Shown: one piece after another, positions 46,201 to 54,325 of the stretch
How positions within the stretch are numbered: position 1 is the first letter of the stretch
Layout of the letters: every line of letters begins with the position of its first letter
Source of the DNA: CAXXXW01 sp963665555
Lineage (GTDB): Bacteria > Pseudomonadota > Alphaproteobacteria > Thalassobaculales > Thalassobaculaceae
Assembly: GCA_963665555.2 (NCBI GenBank)
Contig: OY762308.1
Location: 558,001 to 622,000 of the forward strand
Length of the DNA: 64,000 bases
Direction of reading: 5' to 3'
Notes under the pieces: generated by a model
Database searches by the model: none
The model's input: the letters and a program-made list of their open reading frames with translations, nothing else
Told to the model about the DNA's origin: nothing
Translations under genes and position numbers: made by a program

Positions 46201-46868
46201 CGGCCGGCGCGACGACGGCGCTGGTCGGCCCGTCCGGCGCCGGCAAGACGACGACGGCGCACCTGCTGATGCGGTTCTGGGACCCGACGGCCGGGCGGAT
46301 CACGCTGAACGGCGTGGACCTGCGCGAATACCGGCTCGACGACCTGCGCGGGCGGATCGCGCTGGTGGCGCAGGACACCTTCCTGTTCAACGACACGCTG
46401 CGCGCCAACGTGGCCATCGCCCGGCCGGGGGCGAGCGCGGCCGACCTGGAGAAGGCGCTGGAGCGCGCCTCGCTGGGGCCGCTGGTCGCGGCGCTGCCCG
46501 AAGGGCTGGAGACGGTGGTCGGCGAGCGCGGCGCCAGCCTCTCCGGCGGCCAGCGCCAGCGCGTCGCCATCGCGCGCGCCTTCCTGAAGGACGCGCCGAT
46601 CCTGGTCCTCGACGAGGCGACCAGCCATCTCGACGCCGCCAACGAGGCGGCCGTGCGCCGCGCGCTCGACCTGTTGCGGGCGGAGCGCACCACCGTCGTC
46701 ATCGCCCACCGGCTTTCGACGGTGCGCGACGCCGACCGCATCGTCGTGCTGGACGAGGGCCGCGCGGTCGAGGCCGGGACGCACGAGGCGCTGCTGGCGC
46801 GCGGCGGCCTCTACGCCGCGCTGGCCTCGCGCCAGATCGCGTCGGCGCGGCGCCTGGCGGCGGAGTAG
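43248..46868 (+). CDS. double-length ABC transporter (two fused membrane/ATPase half-transporters)
   Basis: A 1206-residue ABC exporter formed by two complete half-transporters in one chain (about 1-575 and 620-1206). Each has about six membrane helices followed by an ATPase. Walker A sequences are GPSGCGKSS (near 368) and GPSGAGKTT (near 993). Both ABC signatures read LSGGQRQRVAIARA, and Walker B stretches ILVLDEALS and ILVLDEATS follow, so both ATP sites look active. Halves are joined by an Ala/Pro/Gly-rich linker of about 40 residues. The domain order TMD-NBD-TMD-NBD is common in eukaryotes but unusual in proteobacteria, where heterodimers are the rule. Substrate unknown; lipid, thiol or drug export are options. 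Confidence 0.9.
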   Translation: MHLEPRLWSFTRGVRGRIFFSMSVGLVAAGLGVARLALLGWLIGRVFAGDSLAELAAPAAAIAAVMVLRGAFEHWRTMTAHRTAAIVQKRLRRHLFDRIAALGPSHAARRRSGALTLSLVDGVEQLETYFGQYLPQLMVSALTPVLIFAFVAWIDLPVAAVLFGFAMAALLLPALWHKFDVANSRVRQTAYAGFAAEFLDSVQGLATLKAFGQSGPRADMLETRARDLFRRTMWVLGTNVLARGITDCSIAIGAAAALVLGASRVQSGEMELTGLLVVLMMGVEIFRPMRDLRSVLHQGMVGMSAAQGIYEILDAEADVKDAPPAPAGAAPEPSIAFERVVFRYPGARRLVHRGLDFAVRPGERVGVVGPSGCGKSSIVRLLLRFFDPEEGRVLLGGLDLRETSFARIRQRVAVVNQDTFLFHGTVGENIRMGRPDASDAEVAEAARAANIHGFVETLPQGYDTIVGEKGIKLSGGQRQRVAIARALLRDAPILVLDEALSAVDAENEAVIQEALDRLMRGRTTLVLAHRLSSVIGCDRILALDGGLVAEAGTHAELLAAGGVYARLMREQAREAEAPDGPLGPAPARPGRAGEGAGAPSLAAADAAGEGLPQPPTEGVIAAEGLNWAQVVAVLMRVVLPWKGRLAMTFLFGVARVLAFIGVGAASALIVLALKNGQPYDHLLVWLWTLAPLAGILHWLESWVAHDMAFRLLAEMRVDAFRKLDALAPAYLARRRTGDLMNLATHDIELIEYFFAHTVAPAFVAALVPALVLAVLGMESVWIAAALAPFLVAAGLGPFLMRGRVDRLGSRSREAAGELGAYAVDSVQGLAEIVSFQDERRRADGFDRLADRHIALRLPFFGELTLQQSALEAITGLGGLAVVVSGAALAEAGAVDPGVLPLLALLAMAAFLPVSEIAQIGRQLADTLGAARRYYALENEPVPVRDGPGAPAVHAGSGAGLALEGASFAYPGHSRRALDRASFEIAAGATTALVGPSGAGKTTTAHLLMRFWDPTAGRITLNGVDLREYRLDDLRGRIALVAQDTFLFNDTLRANVAIARPGASAADLEKALERASLGPLVAALPEGLETVVGERGASLSGGQRQRVAIARAFLKDAPILVLDEATSHLDAANEAAVRRALDLLRAERTTVVIAHRLSTVRDADRIVVLDEGRAVEAGTHEALLARGGLYAALASRQIASARRLAAE

Positions 46869-46911
46869 GGGCGGGGCGGGGGCGGCCCGGCCGGCCGCGC
46901 GCCGGCGCGCC

Positions 46912-47310
46912 TCAGGTGAAGCCGGCGCGCCGCGGCAGGCCGTCGGCGAGGACCAGCCAGGGCAGTTGCTCGGCCGTGTGCACATGGTGCGTCGGCGCGT
47001 AGTCCGCCGGGTCGTCGAGCGTCGCGGCGTAGAAATGGGTTTCGCCGGGGAACATGTCGGCGGCGTAGGCCATCGGCGTGCCGCAGCGGGCGCAGAAATT
47101 GCGCCGGACGCCGGGCGAGGACTCGTAGAGCGCCGGCGCCGCGCCGGTCCAGGCGAAGGCGCCGTCGGGCACGCCGAAAAAACTCGCCATCGCCGATGCG
47201 GTCTGGCGCCGGCAGCTCTCGCAATGGCAATGCCCGGCCCATTTCGGCGGCCCGTCGAAGGCGTAGGCAACCGCCCCGCACAGGCACCGCCCGGTGGTCC
47301 GCTCCGCCAT
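46912..47310 (-). CDS. GFA (CENP-V/GFA domain) zinc-binding protein
   Basis: A 132-residue protein of the glutathione-dependent formaldehyde-activating enzyme-like family. Zinc-site cysteines are in RCLCGAV, HCHCESCRR and FCARCGTPM, the standard three clusters. Most members have no proven formaldehyde activity, so only the fold is secure. It is convergent with the ABC transporter and separated from McrC by about 70 bp. Confidence 0.88.
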   Translation of the reverse strand: MAERTTGRCLCGAVAYAFDGPPKWAGHCHCESCRRQTASAMASFFGVPDGAFAWTGAAPALYESSPGVRRNFCARCGTPMAYAADMFPGETHFYAATLDDPADYAPTHHVHTAEQLPWLVLADGLPRRAGFT

Positions 47311-47379
47311 AACCCCCTCCCGCTCCCGCCGCCGCGCCGGCCTTGCGCGGGAAGCATAGCGGAGGGGGCGCGGCCGGGT

Positions 47380-48513
47380 CTACGCGCCGGCGGCGCGCGG
47401 GTCCGCGACGCGGACGGCGCGGAGCAGTTCCGCGCGGATCGCCCCCGACTCCGCGGCGAGATCGACGGTGCGGAAGCCGATGCGGTGGCCTTGCGTCACG
47501 AACCACTCGTCGACGGACGCGCCGACCGCCGGATGCAGCAACAGCCCCTCGGCGCAATTCGCCAATTCGTCTTCTCGGCCGGCCTGCGAGCCAAGGTATG
47601 CGTAAATCTGGTAAATATACGCGCTGGTCAGAGTGTTATCCCGATACCATCCGGTCCTTACCATCTGTGTAAATTTGGTATCGATCACGATTCGGCGCCG
47701 CGACCCGATACGATCCAGCACGATGTCCGTCTGCATTTTCGGAAGTATGCGCTCGATTTCGTCCGACTCGTCGTCTCTCCGCCAGTCCAATCGAGGCCTT
47801 CGTACCCGCCATCCTTTCGGCGACAAGGCCACATCGTAGAACCCTCTGACCGCCTTCTCGAAAAGTTGGCGGACCAGCTTCTCTTCCCGGCACGGCGGGG
47901 GCAGCGCGCGATCGCCTTCCGTCTCCAGCGGCAGCGCAAGTTCGAGGGCGAGCCTCGCGGCGGCAAGCGCGACCCGCTCCTCCGCGTCGCGGCGGGCCGA
48001 GGCGTCGGCGGCGGCCGCGCGCCAGGACGGGCGGCGCGCCGAAACCCCCATCGCCTCCATGCGCCGCGCCAGCGCCTGGCAGCGGGCGGCGAGCGCGGCC
48101 TCCGCCCGGCCGGAAATCGCCTCCAGCGCCGCGCGGACATAGCGGTTGCGGGGCGTATCGACGGCCAGTTCCTCGAACCGGCAGGCGACCAGGCCGCGTT
48201 CGAGCAACCGGCGGCGCTCGGTGCGCAACATGTCGATCCGGCCGCGCACCCGGTTCAGGTCCGCCGCCCGCGGGCGATAGCCGAGGCCGAGCCGCCGGCG
48301 CAGCCGCCGCTCCACCGCGTGGGCGAGGATTTCGGCCGCCAGGTTCGGCAGGTCGCGAGGGTTCTCCTCCGCGTCGCTACGCTTTGTCTCGTCGAGCACA
48401 CGGAACAGGTCCGAGGCGTAGAGCATCAGCAGCCAGAGGTTTTGAACCGGGATTTTCCCGACGAAACCGGGACCCGGCGCTTCGTCCGCCGCCGTTGCGG
48501 GCGCCGTCACCAT
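47380..48513 (-). CDS. mcrC: McrC-like nuclease subunit of type IV restriction system
   Basis: A 377-residue McrC homologue. McrC is the PD-(D/E)xK endonuclease that works with the McrB GTPase to cut methylated DNA. The nuclease core is near the C terminus, with DIVLDRIGSRRRIVIDTKF carrying the Asp and the DTK triad end. The N terminus KIPVQNLWLLMLYASDLFR is typical of McrC. The start ATG overlaps the mcrB stop by 7 bp. The stretch around 47580-47830 is clearly lower in GC than the host genome, including AAATCTGGTAAATATACGCG, in keeping with horizontal transfer. Confidence 0.88.
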   Translation of the reverse strand: MVTAPATAADEAPGPGFVGKIPVQNLWLLMLYASDLFRVLDETKRSDAEENPRDLPNLAAEILAHAVERRLRRRLGLGYRPRAADLNRVRGRIDMLRTERRRLLERGLVACRFEELAVDTPRNRYVRAALEAISGRAEAALAARCQALARRMEAMGVSARRPSWRAAAADASARRDAEERVALAAARLALELALPLETEGDRALPPPCREEKLVRQLFEKAVRGFYDVALSPKGWRVRRPRLDWRRDDESDEIERILPKMQTDIVLDRIGSRRRIVIDTKFTQMVRTGWYRDNTLTSAYIYQIYAYLGSQAGREDELANCAEGLLLHPAVGASVDEWFVTQGHRIGFRTVDLAAESGAIRAELLRAVRVADPRAAGA

Positions 48514-50396
48514 CTGTCGAGCAGCCGGTCGAGCGCGGCCTTCGCCTTTTCGGGCGCGTCCACCCAGTACTCCTCCAGCAGCGGCCCGATTTCGGTTTCC
48601 GCGACCCGGCGGAACCAGTCGCGCGTCTCGCCGTCGCCCAGCGGCTCCGGCGGCGTCGCGTAGCTGTGGCCGACACGGAACGCCTTGCCGAGCGCGCCGT
48701 CCTTGGCGATTTCTTCGTTGAGGGCCATGAGGCGGCGCTGGTTTTCTCTTGCCAGGTCGAGATCGACGCCGCGATGCGCGACGATCCAATCCCGCCATCT
48801 GTCGTCGAGGCACGGTTCGAGCGTTGCGAAGGCGAAGCGGCGTCGGAAGGCGAAATCCACGATCGCCAGCGAGCGGTCGGCGATGTTCATGGTCCCGACG
48901 ATGTAAAGGTTCGGCGGGAGGTGAACCGGTTCAGGGTTCCCGTCCTTGTCGTCGCGCCGATAGCTGAGCTCAAGGGCGTGCTCCTCCCCGCGCTTGTCCG
49001 CTTCCAGGAGGGTGAGCAACTCCCCGAAAATCTGCGCCGGGTTGCCCCGGTTGATCTCCTCGATCACGACCGCGAAATCCTTGTCCGGCTCGTCTCGCGC
49101 GGCCGCGACAGCCTGCATGAACACGCCGTCCACCAGCGTGAGCTTGCCGTCGCCGGAGGGTCGCCAGCCGCGCACGAAATCCTCGTAGGACAGGTTCGGG
49201 TGGAACTGAACCGCGCGCACCCTGTCCTCGGCCTTCTCGCCCATGAGCGCGTAGGCGAGGCGCTTGGCGAGCCAGGTCTTCCCCGTGCCGGGCGCGCCCT
49301 GCAGGATCAGATTCTTCTTCTCCCGCAACCGCGCCAGCAGCCGCTCGATTTCCGCGCGTTCGAGGAAGCAGCCGTCCGCCACGATGTCGTCGACGGAGTA
49401 CGGCTCCGACTGGGGCGAGGAAGGGATGTGTTGGAAGGCATTGCCAAGCTCGATTTCAGCGGCGTCATCATCTCCGAGCGTCTCACCACCTTCGGGAGAA
49501 ACGTCGCGGAAGCGGTCTATGTCTTGTCTAGCGTCGTCGAATGCGAACGCCAGGAGCGCGTTGGTTTTCCATTGCCCGGGGGCGACGCGCCACACGGCGC
49601 GGAGATTTGTATAGAAATACCATTCGCGCGGAGGCTCCAATTCCTTCCAATCGACACGAACGCATTTCCAATCGTTCGTTCTGCTTGCGATCATGCCGAT
49701 CGCCTTGAGGCGCATGACAGACACCGGATCGTTCCGGCTATCGAACGGAAGATCGTGTTTTTGGGTAAAGGTCGACTTGATCGCGATGCGATCTCCCGGT
49801 TGCATTTCGCGCAACGGGTCTGGCTTCGGGTGGGTTGGGTCGATTTCCCAAATGCCTTCGTCGAGAAAACGCTGCGTTTGATCGTCGGTGTCGCCCCAGA
49901 CGGCGCCGACGAACCAAGCGGGTCGCGGCGCATTCCGAGTATCCAACGCCATACCTTCGTTCCCTCCGCTATGCCGCGAGGCGGTGAGCGGTTGGCCGGC
50001 GTTATAGGGGATGTCATCCGCTTGGACGAATTTTTGGAAATCTTCCGGGGACTTCAGTCCCTGATGTTCATAATTCCTTTGCTTCAAATAAGAGTCGCCA
50101 ACGCCGTGCAATCTGACGGTAATTCTTCCGTTGTCACGAGTGCCGAATGTCCTGTCGGCGTTGGGGTAGTTATTTGGGGGTATGCAAAGCCATGTCCAAT
50201 TATTTTGAGGATTGCGCACAATAAGGTTTAGGTAATCCTTAAATTTTTCGCCCGGTTGAACATCAAATTCCAAATATTTATCTTGGACCAAATTCGAGTA
50301 TTGAGTGTTTTCTGGCGTGAGCGGGTTATCCGGGTTGTAATGGGTATTGACATGACGACAGAACGCATCCCTGTTGGGACGAGATTGTCTGGCCAT
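48507..50396 (-). CDS. mcrB: McrB-like AAA+ GTPase with EVE-like domain, type IV restriction
   Basis: A 629-residue motor subunit. Residues 1-150 form an unrecognised N-terminal region. Residues about 158-272 resemble an EVE (PUA-like) modified-base-binding domain: PAWFVGAVWGDTDDQTQRFL, GIWEIDP, MQPGDRIAIKS and YFYTNLRAVWRV. The AAA+ domain follows, with Walker A GAPGTGKT (367-374), Walker B VVIEEINR (443-450) and the McrB-type GTP motif MNIADRS (503-509). EVE domains read modified cytosines, so this probably recognises methylated or hypermodified DNA of invaders. The 5' third is far lower in GC than flanking genes. It is coupled to mcrC. Confidence 0.88.
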   Translation of the reverse strand: MARQSRPNRDAFCRHVNTHYNPDNPLTPENTQYSNLVQDKYLEFDVQPGEKFKDYLNLIVRNPQNNWTWLCIPPNNYPNADRTFGTRDNGRITVRLHGVGDSYLKQRNYEHQGLKSPEDFQKFVQADDIPYNAGQPLTASRHSGGNEGMALDTRNAPRPAWFVGAVWGDTDDQTQRFLDEGIWEIDPTHPKPDPLREMQPGDRIAIKSTFTQKHDLPFDSRNDPVSVMRLKAIGMIASRTNDWKCVRVDWKELEPPREWYFYTNLRAVWRVAPGQWKTNALLAFAFDDARQDIDRFRDVSPEGGETLGDDDAAEIELGNAFQHIPSSPQSEPYSVDDIVADGCFLERAEIERLLARLREKKNLILQGAPGTGKTWLAKRLAYALMGEKAEDRVRAVQFHPNLSYEDFVRGWRPSGDGKLTLVDGVFMQAVAAARDEPDKDFAVVIEEINRGNPAQIFGELLTLLEADKRGEEHALELSYRRDDKDGNPEPVHLPPNLYIVGTMNIADRSLAIVDFAFRRRFAFATLEPCLDDRWRDWIVAHRGVDLDLARENQRRLMALNEEIAKDGALGKAFRVGHSYATPPEPLGDGETRDWFRRVAETEIGPLLEEYWVDAPEKAKAALDRLLDRW

Positions 50397-50493
50397 GGAT
50401 TTGCTCCCCGCATTCGAGTAGCCTTGCTCGGCCCATCATACACCGGCCGGGGCGCGGCGTCTTCCCGCTCCGCCGCAGCCGGGCCGCTCCCGC

Positions 50494-50556
50494 CTACGCG
50501 GCGGCCAGCGCCCGCGCGACCGCTTCCGGTTCGCGCCGGATGGTGCCCCGTCGCAT
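50494..50556 (-). pseudogene. possible MazF-type toxin remnant
   Basis: A 20-codon frame begins with MRRGTIRREPEA and overlaps the antitoxin stop in a TAATG junction. MazF toxins commonly start MxRGxI and overlap their antitoxin in just this way, so it may be what remains after deletion of the toxin body. It is too short for proof and could be chance. Confidence 0.25.
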
Positions 50557-50825
50557 TACAGCAGTTCGTTGCCGACCGGCTTCGCGTCGAGCCAGGCGCG
50601 GTCCTCGGCGTCGGGCGGGGCGGTCTCGTCGCATTGCGCCAGAAGCTCGTCGAGCGCGTAGCTCGGCCGGGCCGCGGGCGCCACGACCAGGCGGCCGTTC
50701 TCGACCTCGACCCGAACCTCGACGCCGGCGCGCAGGTTCATGCGGTCGAGCTGGAAAGCCGCGAGCGCGGGCTGCACCGCGAGCACAACGGAATCGCCTA
50801 TCCTGCGCAGGTTTACGGTCGCCAT
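50556..50825 (-). CDS. MazE/AbrB-like antitoxin, orphan
   Basis: An 89-residue protein with an N-terminal SpoVT/AbrB-type swapped-hairpin domain: VNLRRIGDSVVLAVQPALA, then LRAGVEVRVEVENGRLVVAP. The C-terminal half YALDELLAQCDETAPP ending in KPVGNELL resembles the toxin-neutralising tail of MazE/ChpI antitoxins. A strong GGAGG ribosome site 5 bp ahead supports ATG 50825. No full toxin gene follows; only a 20-codon frame does. Without a toxin it may serve as an anti-addiction factor or simply decay. It lies just upstream of McrBC on the same strand. Confidence 0.75.
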   Translation of the reverse strand: MATVNLRRIGDSVVLAVQPALAAFQLDRMNLRAGVEVRVEVENGRLVVAPAARPSYALDELLAQCDETAPPDAEDRAWLDAKPVGNELL

Positions 50826-50954
50826 GCGATCCTCCGGCATCGGATCGGGTTTACCGGGAATGGCGCCCGGCCGCAAGGCGGGCCATCGCCTTCCCCGCCG
50901 GGCGTGCTACACTCCCGCCCCGGACAGGGCGAACGGCTTGGGGGAGGCGGGCGG

Positions 50955-52364
50955 ATGCACGCGCACGCGCAGGCGACAGAATCGGACCCGGCGGCGCGCG
51001 GGCGCGTGCTCGATGTGCTGAAGCAGCGCTTCGGCGAGCGGCTCTCCACGTCGGCCGCGATCCGCGAACGCCACGGCAAGGACGAGAGCTACCACGCCGG
51101 CGTCGCGCCGGACGCCGTGTTCTTCGCGGAATCGACCGAAGAGGTGGCCGAGGCCGTCGGCGTCTGCGCCGAACACCGCTTCCCGGTCGTGCCCTTCGGC
51201 GTCGGCACCTCGCTGGAGGGGCATGTGGCGGCGCTGCGCGGCGGGCTGTGCATCGACCTCTCCGGCATGGACGCGGTGCTGGAGGTCAACGCCGAGGACC
51301 TCGACGTGAAGGTCCAGGCCGGCGTCACCCGCAAGCAGCTGAACGAGCACCTGCGCGACACCGGGCTGTTCTTCCCGATCGACCCCGGCGCCAACGCCAC
51401 CATCGGCGGCATGGCGGCGACCCGCGCCTCCGGCACCAACGCCGTGCGCTACGGCACCATGCGCGAGAACGTGCTCTCGCTGACGGCGGTGACGGCGGAC
51501 GGGCGCGCGGTGCGCACCGCGCGGCGCGCGCGCAAGTCCTCGGCCGGCTACGACCTCACGCGCCTGTTCGTCGGCTCCGAGGGCACGCTGGGCGTGATCA
51601 CCGAGATCGTGCTCAAGGTGTACGGCATCCCGGAGGCCATCTCGTCCGCCGTCTGCCAGTTCGACGACGTGGAGGGCGCGGTCGAGACCTCGATCCTGAC
51701 GGTCCAGTCCGGCGTCCCGGTGGCGCGGATGGAGCTGCTCGACGACACGCAGATGCGCGCCTGCATGGCCTACTCCAAACTGGAGGGCTACGAGGCGCGG
51801 CCGACGCTGTTCTTCGAGTTCCATGGCAGCGAGACCGGCGTGGCCGAACAGGCCGAGACGGTCGGCGGGATCGCGCGCGAGTTCGGCGGCGGCGACTTCC
51901 AGTGGACGACGCGGGCCGAGGAGCGCAACAAGCTCTGGCAGGCGCGCCACGACGCCTATTACGCCGCGCTGGCGCTGCGCCCCGGCCGGCAGGGCTGGGC
52001 GACGGATGTGTGCGTCCCGGTCTCGCGGCTCGCCGAATGCATCGCCGAGACCCGCGCCGACCTGGAGGAGACCGGCCTCTTGGCGCCGCTGGTGGGCCAT
52101 GTCGGCGACGGCAACTTCCACCTGCTCTACATCGTCGATACCGGGGACGAGGCGGAAATGGCCCGCGCCGGCGCCCATTCGGACCGCATGGTGGCGCGCG
52201 CCATCGCCATGGGCGGCACCTGCACGGGCGAGCACGGGGTGGGCCACGGCAAGATGGGCTTCCTCCAGGCCGAGCATGGCGAGGCGCTCTCGCTCATGCG
52301 CGCGGTCAAGAAGGCGTTCGACCCGGACAACATCATGAACCCGGGCAAGATCGTGACGGTCTGA
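50955..52364 (+). CDS. FAD-linked oxidase / D-lactate dehydrogenase-like (GlcD family)
   Basis: A 469-residue flavoprotein of the vanillyl-alcohol-oxidase fold. The FAD-binding half has PFGVGTSLEGHVAALRGG, GATIGGMAATRASGTNA-like sequence and SSAGYDLTRLFVGSEGTLG. The C-terminal half ends with HVGDGNFHLLYIVD, GTCTGEHGVGHGKMGFL and NPGKIV, as in D-lactate dehydrogenase (cytochrome) and GlcD. It oxidises a D-2-hydroxy acid, most likely D-lactate or glycolate. It stands alone without GlcE or GlcF, which favours the single-subunit D-lactate dehydrogenase type. A TACACT hexamer at 50909 could be its -10 element. Confidence 0.88.
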   Translation: MHAHAQATESDPAARGRVLDVLKQRFGERLSTSAAIRERHGKDESYHAGVAPDAVFFAESTEEVAEAVGVCAEHRFPVVPFGVGTSLEGHVAALRGGLCIDLSGMDAVLEVNAEDLDVKVQAGVTRKQLNEHLRDTGLFFPIDPGANATIGGMAATRASGTNAVRYGTMRENVLSLTAVTADGRAVRTARRARKSSAGYDLTRLFVGSEGTLGVITEIVLKVYGIPEAISSAVCQFDDVEGAVETSILTVQSGVPVARMELLDDTQMRACMAYSKLEGYEARPTLFFEFHGSETGVAEQAETVGGIAREFGGGDFQWTTRAEERNKLWQARHDAYYAALALRPGRQGWATDVCVPVSRLAECIAETRADLEETGLLAPLVGHVGDGNFHLLYIVDTGDEAEMARAGAHSDRMVARAIAMGGTCTGEHGVGHGKMGFLQAEHGEALSLMRAVKKAFDPDNIMNPGKIVTV

Positions 52365-52403
52365 CCGGGCCGGGCCGGGGCGCCGGCCGGCGCGTCAGGC
52401 GCT

Positions 52404-53342
52404 TCAGGCGCAACTGGCGCGGATCCAGTCGCCGACCCAGGCGGCGATGGCGGCGGAGTTGTCGTCCATCGCGAACATGTGCGTGGCGCCGTCGAAGCCG
52501 GCGTCCGGCAGTTCGACGACCTCCGCCCGCCCGCCGGCCGCCGCGACCCGCGCCGCGAAGGCTTGCGTATCGGCCCGGGCCCGGGTCCAGCGCGGCGACT
52601 CGTCCAGGAAATCGCCGAGCAGCAGGAGCCACGGCATGGCGGCGGCGTCCGCCGTCCGCGCCTCCTCCGGCCAGCCGGCGGACTCGCAGGCGACGACGCC
52701 GCGCATGAGTCCGGCGTTCTCCGCCGCCGCGACGGAGCCGAGATAGCCGCCCTGGCTGTGGCAGACCAGCACGCAGGGGCCGATCCGGCGCAGCGCCTCG
52801 CCGACGCCGGCGATCTGGGCCGCGCTCGTCGTCGTCCAGCGCGGCACGAACTGGCGCTGGAAGGCGTCGAGCGCGCCGATCGGGAAGCGCTGGCCGGGGA
52901 AGGGGCGGCGCGCGTCGAAATCCTCCGGCCGGCCGAAGCGGAACAGTTCCCACGCCTCGCGCAAGGTGCGCGCGACCGGCGCGCCCTCCCACGCGCCCTC
53001 GATGGCGCAGAAGCCGGAGCGGCCGCGCTCCACATTGTCGATGACGTAAACCGCGAAGCCCTGGCGCAGGAAGTCGTGCAGCCAGCCGGGCCGCCCGTCC
53101 GGCGTCGTCTCCCAGCACGCGCCGGTCAGCCCGCCGCCGTGCAGCAGGACCAGCGGATGCGGGAAGCGCCGCTCGGCCGGGACGAAATACTGCACATAGA
53201 CCTGCTCGATACGGAACGCGCCGTTGGGGTCGTGCTCGTGGACCATGCCGGGCGCGAAGGCGATCTCCCGCCGGGGCTTGCCGGAAACCTCGACGATCCG
53301 CCCGCCGACATGGAAACTCCCGAAATCCTCCAGGACGTACAC
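52404..53342 (-). CDS. alpha/beta hydrolase
   Basis: A 312-residue hydrolase with oxyanion motif LLHGGGLTG and nucleophile Ser in CHSQGGYLG. The acid and His of the triad are likely in the C-terminal region around THMFAMDDNS. I chose GTG 53342 (VYVLEDFGSFHVGG) over an ATG 37 codons upstream. The longer version is Arg/Ala-rich, overlaps the divergent gene start at 53441, and lacks the GGGAGGGG ribosome site that precedes the GTG. There is no signal peptide with this start. Substrate unknown. It is convergent with the oxidase gene and divergent from the FAH-family gene. Confidence 0.8.
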   Translation of the reverse strand: MYVLEDFGSFHVGGRIVEVSGKPRREIAFAPGMVHEHDPNGAFRIEQVYVQYFVPAERRFPHPLVLLHGGGLTGACWETTPDGRPGWLHDFLRQGFAVYVIDNVERGRSGFCAIEGAWEGAPVARTLREAWELFRFGRPEDFDARRPFPGQRFPIGALDAFQRQFVPRWTTTSAAQIAGVGEALRRIGPCVLVCHSQGGYLGSVAAAENAGLMRGVVACESAGWPEEARTADAAAMPWLLLLGDFLDESPRWTRARADTQAFAARVAAAGGRAEVVELPDAGFDGATHMFAMDDNSAAIAAWVGDWIRASCA

Positions 53343-53440
53343 CGCGCCCCTCCCGCCGCCGAACCGCCGGCCGGGCTTGCGCCGGCCCCGCGCGCGACCC
53401 AAACTCGCCCGTAGCGAAACCGCCGGAAGGGGAGCCGGAC

Positions 53441-54223
53441 ATGCGCTGGGCAAGGATAGACGATTCGGGAACCCCCCGGTACGGCATCGTCGAGGGCGAC
53501 CGGATCGCGCTGGTGGAGGGCGGGCTGTTCGATCCCGGCGCGCGAACCGGGCGGACCGTGCCGGTCGCCGGGGCGCGGTTCCTGGTTCCGCTGGAGCCGG
53601 GCGTCTTCTACGCCGCCGGCCAGAACTACGCCGGCCATGTGCGCGAGATCGCCCGCGCCGAGGGCCGCGAGCCGGTGCTGCCGGACAAGCCGGACGTCGG
53701 CTACCGCGCCGTCAACGCGCTGGTCGCGCACGGAGAGCCCATCGTGAAGCCGGCCGATTCGACGGACGAGTTCCAGTACGAGGGCGAACTGGTCGCCGTG
53801 ATCGGCAAGCGCGCGCGGGGCGTGTCCGAGGCCGAGGCGCTGGACTGCGTGTTCGGCTACACGATCGGCAACGATGTCAGCGAACGGGCCTGGCAGCGCG
53901 CCGACCGCACGCTCTGGCGCGCCAAGAACTCGGACACCTTCAAGCCGATGGGGCCGTGGATCGAGACGGAGGTCGATCTCGCGAGCCTGGAGACGGTCGT
54001 GCGCCTGTCGGGCCGCGAGACGATCCGCTTTCCCACCGACGACATGATCTTCGGCGTCGCCCGCTACATCGCCGCCATGTCGCGCTACCTGACGCTTTCG
54101 CCGGGCGACATGATCTGGATGGGGACCGAGGGCCGCGCGGAGAACATGAAGCCGGGCGATGTCTGCGAGGTCGAAATCTCCGGCATCGGGACCCTGAGCA
54201 ACCCGGTCGTCGCGGAGGCGTGA
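53441..54223 (+). CDS. fumarylacetoacetate hydrolase family protein
   Basis: A 260-residue FAH-fold enzyme. Metal-binding acidic residues fall in QYEGELVAVIGK and FGYTIGNDVSERAWQ, and the C-terminal GDMIWMGTEGRAENMKPGDVCE matches the family. FAH-fold enzymes hydrolyse or decarboxylate beta-diketo acids and ring-cleavage products. The nearby hydrolase and SDR genes suggest a small catabolic set, but the substrate is open. ATG 53441 follows a GGAAGGGGAG ribosome site. The 100-bp gap before the SDR gene holds a weak TTGCCA -35-like element. Confidence 0.88.
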   Translation: MRWARIDDSGTPRYGIVEGDRIALVEGGLFDPGARTGRTVPVAGARFLVPLEPGVFYAAGQNYAGHVREIARAEGREPVLPDKPDVGYRAVNALVAHGEPIVKPADSTDEFQYEGELVAVIGKRARGVSEAEALDCVFGYTIGNDVSERAWQRADRTLWRAKNSDTFKPMGPWIETEVDLASLETVVRLSGRETIRFPTDDMIFGVARYIAAMSRYLTLSPGDMIWMGTEGRAENMKPGDVCEVEISGIGTLSNPVVAEA

Positions 54224-54325
54224 GACGGCCCGGTTTCGCGGCGGCGGCGGATTCCGGCTTGCCACGGGCGCCGCCGCGCGCGCATTCTTGCGTCCGCGTC
54301 GGAGGGGAGCGAGGGGAGCGCCGCC

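Noticed and set aside
43176..47357. Long minus-strand frame opposite the ABC exporter
   Set aside because: Antisense to a clear double ABC transporter and without any recognisable domain.
50228..50443. Small frame overlapping the mcrB 5' end as a candidate toxin gene
   Set aside because: Its 71-residue translation shows no MazF features and mostly shadows the mcrB start in another frame.
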